A program made the position numbers and the translations under genes. This document shows positions 61,240 through 64,000 of a stretch of 64,000 nt of DNA, in pieces. The DNA is from Membranipora membranacea. Taxonomy: Eukaryota > Bryozoa > Gymnolaemata > Cheilostomatida > Membraniporidae. The stretch's first letter is position 1, and each line of letters opens with the position of its first letter. The stretch spans positions 36,210,001-36,274,000 of the forward strand of contig OU612065.1 of assembly GCA_914767715.1 (NCBI GenBank). The letters are read 5' to 3'. A model generated the notes under the pieces. It made no database searches, was not told the origin of the DNA, and saw nothing but the letters and a program-made list of their open reading frames with translations.

Positions 61240-62511
61240 AATTATGGTGATTAATTTTAGCAGTTTTATGCTTGGATGCAGGAATAACTAAACAAGGGCA
61301 TGCAACTCTTGTTTTGATTTGCATGTTTATAGTCTTGTTCCTAGACATTTTAACTTGTTTCTCTATATGAGAATTGATACAAATATATATACATACATAC
61401 ATACATATGACAACAGAATCATCCTTCTCCTTCTTCATTATATCTTTCCTCTATTATAGAACATACATTTCTCTTCCATAACATTGTTAGTATGCAACTT
61501 ACCTTTTTGATTTTATTTGAGGAGGGACTGGTTGGTTTGGCTGCCAGGTTTCAACCAAGCTGCCGGGTTTGATGGCTCATACAAGCATCTTTTGACGGCA
61601 TTGGACTTTTTGCGGAGAATTTGTAGCATGCTATGAACTCTGTGGCAACAATCATCTTGACGCGACATCACGCTTAGCTCCATTGTTTAACATTCTGTCG
61701 GACTAAACGCCGCACTCACAGCGCAGGATTAAAAGCGCAAGTTATAAGCTGGCAGCAAGTAGCGGACTCTGGTAAGTTACTCTTTTGTTTGATTGTGACA
61801 GTACCAGCAGTGATCTAACCACTAGACTGGACTGTAGGCCAAGGGAATTCCAATGTGACACTCGTGTGTGATCCATCGTACAGCCACAGATATTCTCATT
61901 TTATGAAATCTATACCTGTTTAGTTAGCAAAATCTGATGTCCGCGGCTGGATTTTGGTAATTATGTGCACATCGACACACTTAACCTAGCTAGTGAACAC
62001 CAGCCATTATCAGGATTACCGCCTAAAAGTCATAATTTGTGTTGTCAATAACAATAGCCTATAATGGCTGCTGCAATTTTCCAATTTCGCTAGCTTTCCT
62101 ACTGGTTATCATTTCTGGAGTATTGTCCAAAAGTGATAGCAAAGCAGCACCGGTCAAACATCTTTTCCGGCATCCTCTTCTTGGCATGGGGACAAACCTC
62201 TGATAGTACCAGCGATCCCCTACGCTGAGCTTCTCAAGGATCGCTGCTGCCAAATTCAACTGGGGATTGACACAAAACGCAGGATTTTCTTGAATTTATC
62301 TTCTCAAAAATTGCACTTTTCATCTTCTTTTTCGTCGCAATACACAAGTTTGCTTAGCTGCCGTTTAGGAATAATTGGGGGGGGGGGGGGGTGAAGAAGG
62401 GGTGGTGCTGAGCTGACCCCCAAAAAATTCACTTCATGCAGCTCATATTGATGGTAGAGCAAATAATATAACATGTTGGTTTTAGGTTGTAAAAATGGAA
62501 AATAATCAAAA

Positions 62512-62629
62512 GTCTACAGCACCCAGTATTCCCAGGCGGTCACCCATCCAAGTACTAATTGGGCTCGACGTTGCTTAGCTTCAGTGGTCGGACGAGAACT
62601 GGCGTTTTCAACGTGATATGGCCGTACAC
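62512..62629 (-). rRNA. 5S ribosomal RNA (variant)
   Basis: Same sequence as the gene at 61122-61239, including the GTGTAC 5' end. The whole 1390-nt unit appears essentially identical. Confidence 0.93.
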
Positions 62630-63901
62630 AATTATGGTGATTAATTTTAGCAGTTTTATGCTTGGATGCAGGAATAACTAAACAAGGGCATGCAACTCTT
62701 GTTTTGATTTGCATGTTTATAGTCTTGTTCCTAGACATTTTAACTTGTTTCTCTATATGAGAATTGATACAAATATATATACATACATACATACATATGA
62801 CAACAGAATCATCCTTCTCCTTCTTCATTATATCTTTCCTCTATTATAGAACATACATTTCTCTTCCATAACATTGTTAGTATGCAACTTACCTTTTTGA
62901 TTTTATTTGAGGAGGGACTGGTTGGTTTGGCTGCCAGGTTTCAACCAAGCTGCCGGGTTTGATGGCTCATACAAGCATCTTTTGACGGCATTGGACTTTT
63001 TGCGGAGAATTTGTAGCATGCTATGAACTCTGTGGCAACAATCATCTTGACGCGACATCACGCTTAGCTCCATTGTTTAACATTCTGTCGGACTAAACGC
63101 CGCACTCACAGCGCAGGATTAAAAGCGCAAGTTATAAGCTGGCAGCAAGTAGCGGACTCTGGTAAGTTACTCTTTTGTTTGATTGTGACAGTACCAGCAG
63201 TGATCTAACCACTAGACTGGACTGTAGGCCAAGGGAATTCCAATGTGACACTCGTGTGTGATCCATCGTACAGCCACAGATATTCTCATTTTATGAAATC
63301 TATACCTGTTTAGTTAGCAAAATCTGATGTCCGCGGCTGGATTTTGGTAATTATGTGCACATCGACACACTTAACCTAGCTAGTGAACACCAGCCATTAT
63401 CAGGATTACCGCCTAAAAGTCATAATTTGTGTTGTCAATAACAATAGCCTATAATGGCTGCTGCAATTTTCCAATTTCGCTAGCTTTCCTACTGGTTATC
63501 ATTTCTGGAGTATTGTCCAAAAGTGATAGCAAAGCAGCACCGGTCAAACATCTTTTCCGGCATCCTCTTCTTGGCATGGGGACAAACCTCTGATAGTACC
63601 AGCGATCCCCTACGCTGAGCTTCTCAAGGATCGCTGCTGCCAAATTCAACTGGGGATTGACACAAAACGCAGGATTTTCTTGAATTTATCTTCTCAAAAA
63701 TTGCACTTTTCATCTTCTTTTTCGTCGCAATACACAAGTTTGCTTAGCTGCCGTTTAGGAATAATTGGGGGGGGGGGGGGGTGAAGAAGGGGTGGTGCTG
63801 AGCTGACCCCCAAAAAATTCACTTCATGCAGCTCATATTGATGGTAGAGCAAATAATATAACATGTTGGTTTTAGGTTGTAAAAATGGAAAATAATCAAA
63901 A

Positions 63902-64000
63902 GTCTACAGCACCCAGTATTCCCAGGCGGTCACCCATCCAAGTACTAATTGGGCTCGACGTTGCTTAGCTTCAGTGGTCGGACGAGAACTGGCGTTTTCA
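63902..64000 (-). rRNA. 5S ribosomal RNA, cut by window edge
   Basis: The first 99 plus-strand bases (the 3' part of the RNA) match the previous copy; the 5' end of the RNA lies outside the window. Confidence 0.92.

Larger units (their letters stand above)
58968..64000 (-). repeat. 5S rDNA tandem array, right block
   Basis: It starts with a partial unit at 58968 and runs off the right edge. Gene starts at 61122, 62512 and 63902 give a period of exactly 1390. The first spacing (59771 to 61122) is 1351. The longer unit has a ~36-nt insertion with an ATAC repeat (near 61372-61408 and 62762-62798). Orientation is the same as in the left block. Confidence 0.93.

Overview
This is animal nuclear DNA: AT-rich, with GT-AG introns, two tandem 5S rRNA arrays, a SMARCA2/4-type chromatin remodeller fragment, several transposon families and a true caspase (QACxG and SHG motifs), which points to Metazoa. 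The mix of a ROCO GTPase, a caspase, DIRS-like and Kolobok-like elements fits an early-branching invertebrate such as a sponge or cnidarian. That placement is inference; nothing in the window fixes the phylum.

Layout. (1) 1-2757: 5S rDNA array, genes on the minus strand, period 1354. (2) 3830-6585: minus-strand pseudogene of the SMARCA4 helicase C-terminal half, with one stop and one frameshift. (3) 6704-8220: minus-strand hAT transposase remnant. (4) 8739-13903: minus-strand THAP plus DDE transposase remnant (Kolobok-like). Two tRNA-derived SINEs and a hairpin MITE lie in or near it. (5) 14046-16882: seven copies of a ~404-bp tandem repeat, each carrying a tRNA-like box on the minus strand. 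(6) 16906-20423: fold-back elements and otherwise empty sequence. (7) 20424-53702, plus strand: one large gene. (8) 54300-58500: minus-strand decayed DIRS-like retroelement with a gag-like zinc knuckle, RT, RNase H and an SGNH-hydrolase domain. (9) 58968-64000: second 5S array in the same orientation, period 1390, with a degenerate edge copy.

The central gene is the main find. Two N-terminal exons are followed by ten intact, tandemly duplicated exons of 138 or 141 nt. Each encodes exactly two leucine-rich repeats, and all are phase 2-2. They feed into one 1910-nt exon with a last LRR pair, a Roc GTPase and a COR domain, and then into eight short exons encoding a linker and a complete caspase (p20, acidic EDSG-repeat linker, p10). 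Every junction I could place keeps frame. With all ten LRR exons the CDS is 5031 nt, about 1676 residues. Because the LRR exons are phase-symmetric, any number can be gained, lost or skipped without a frameshift. Differences between them concentrate at a few positions, including one residue in each LRR. The introns hold dead LRR exons, LINE tails and large duplications. The picture is a locus that generates sensor diversity by exon duplication and ends in a predicted death protease. The domain order and arrangement come from reading the sequence; the sensing and death role is inference from the families.
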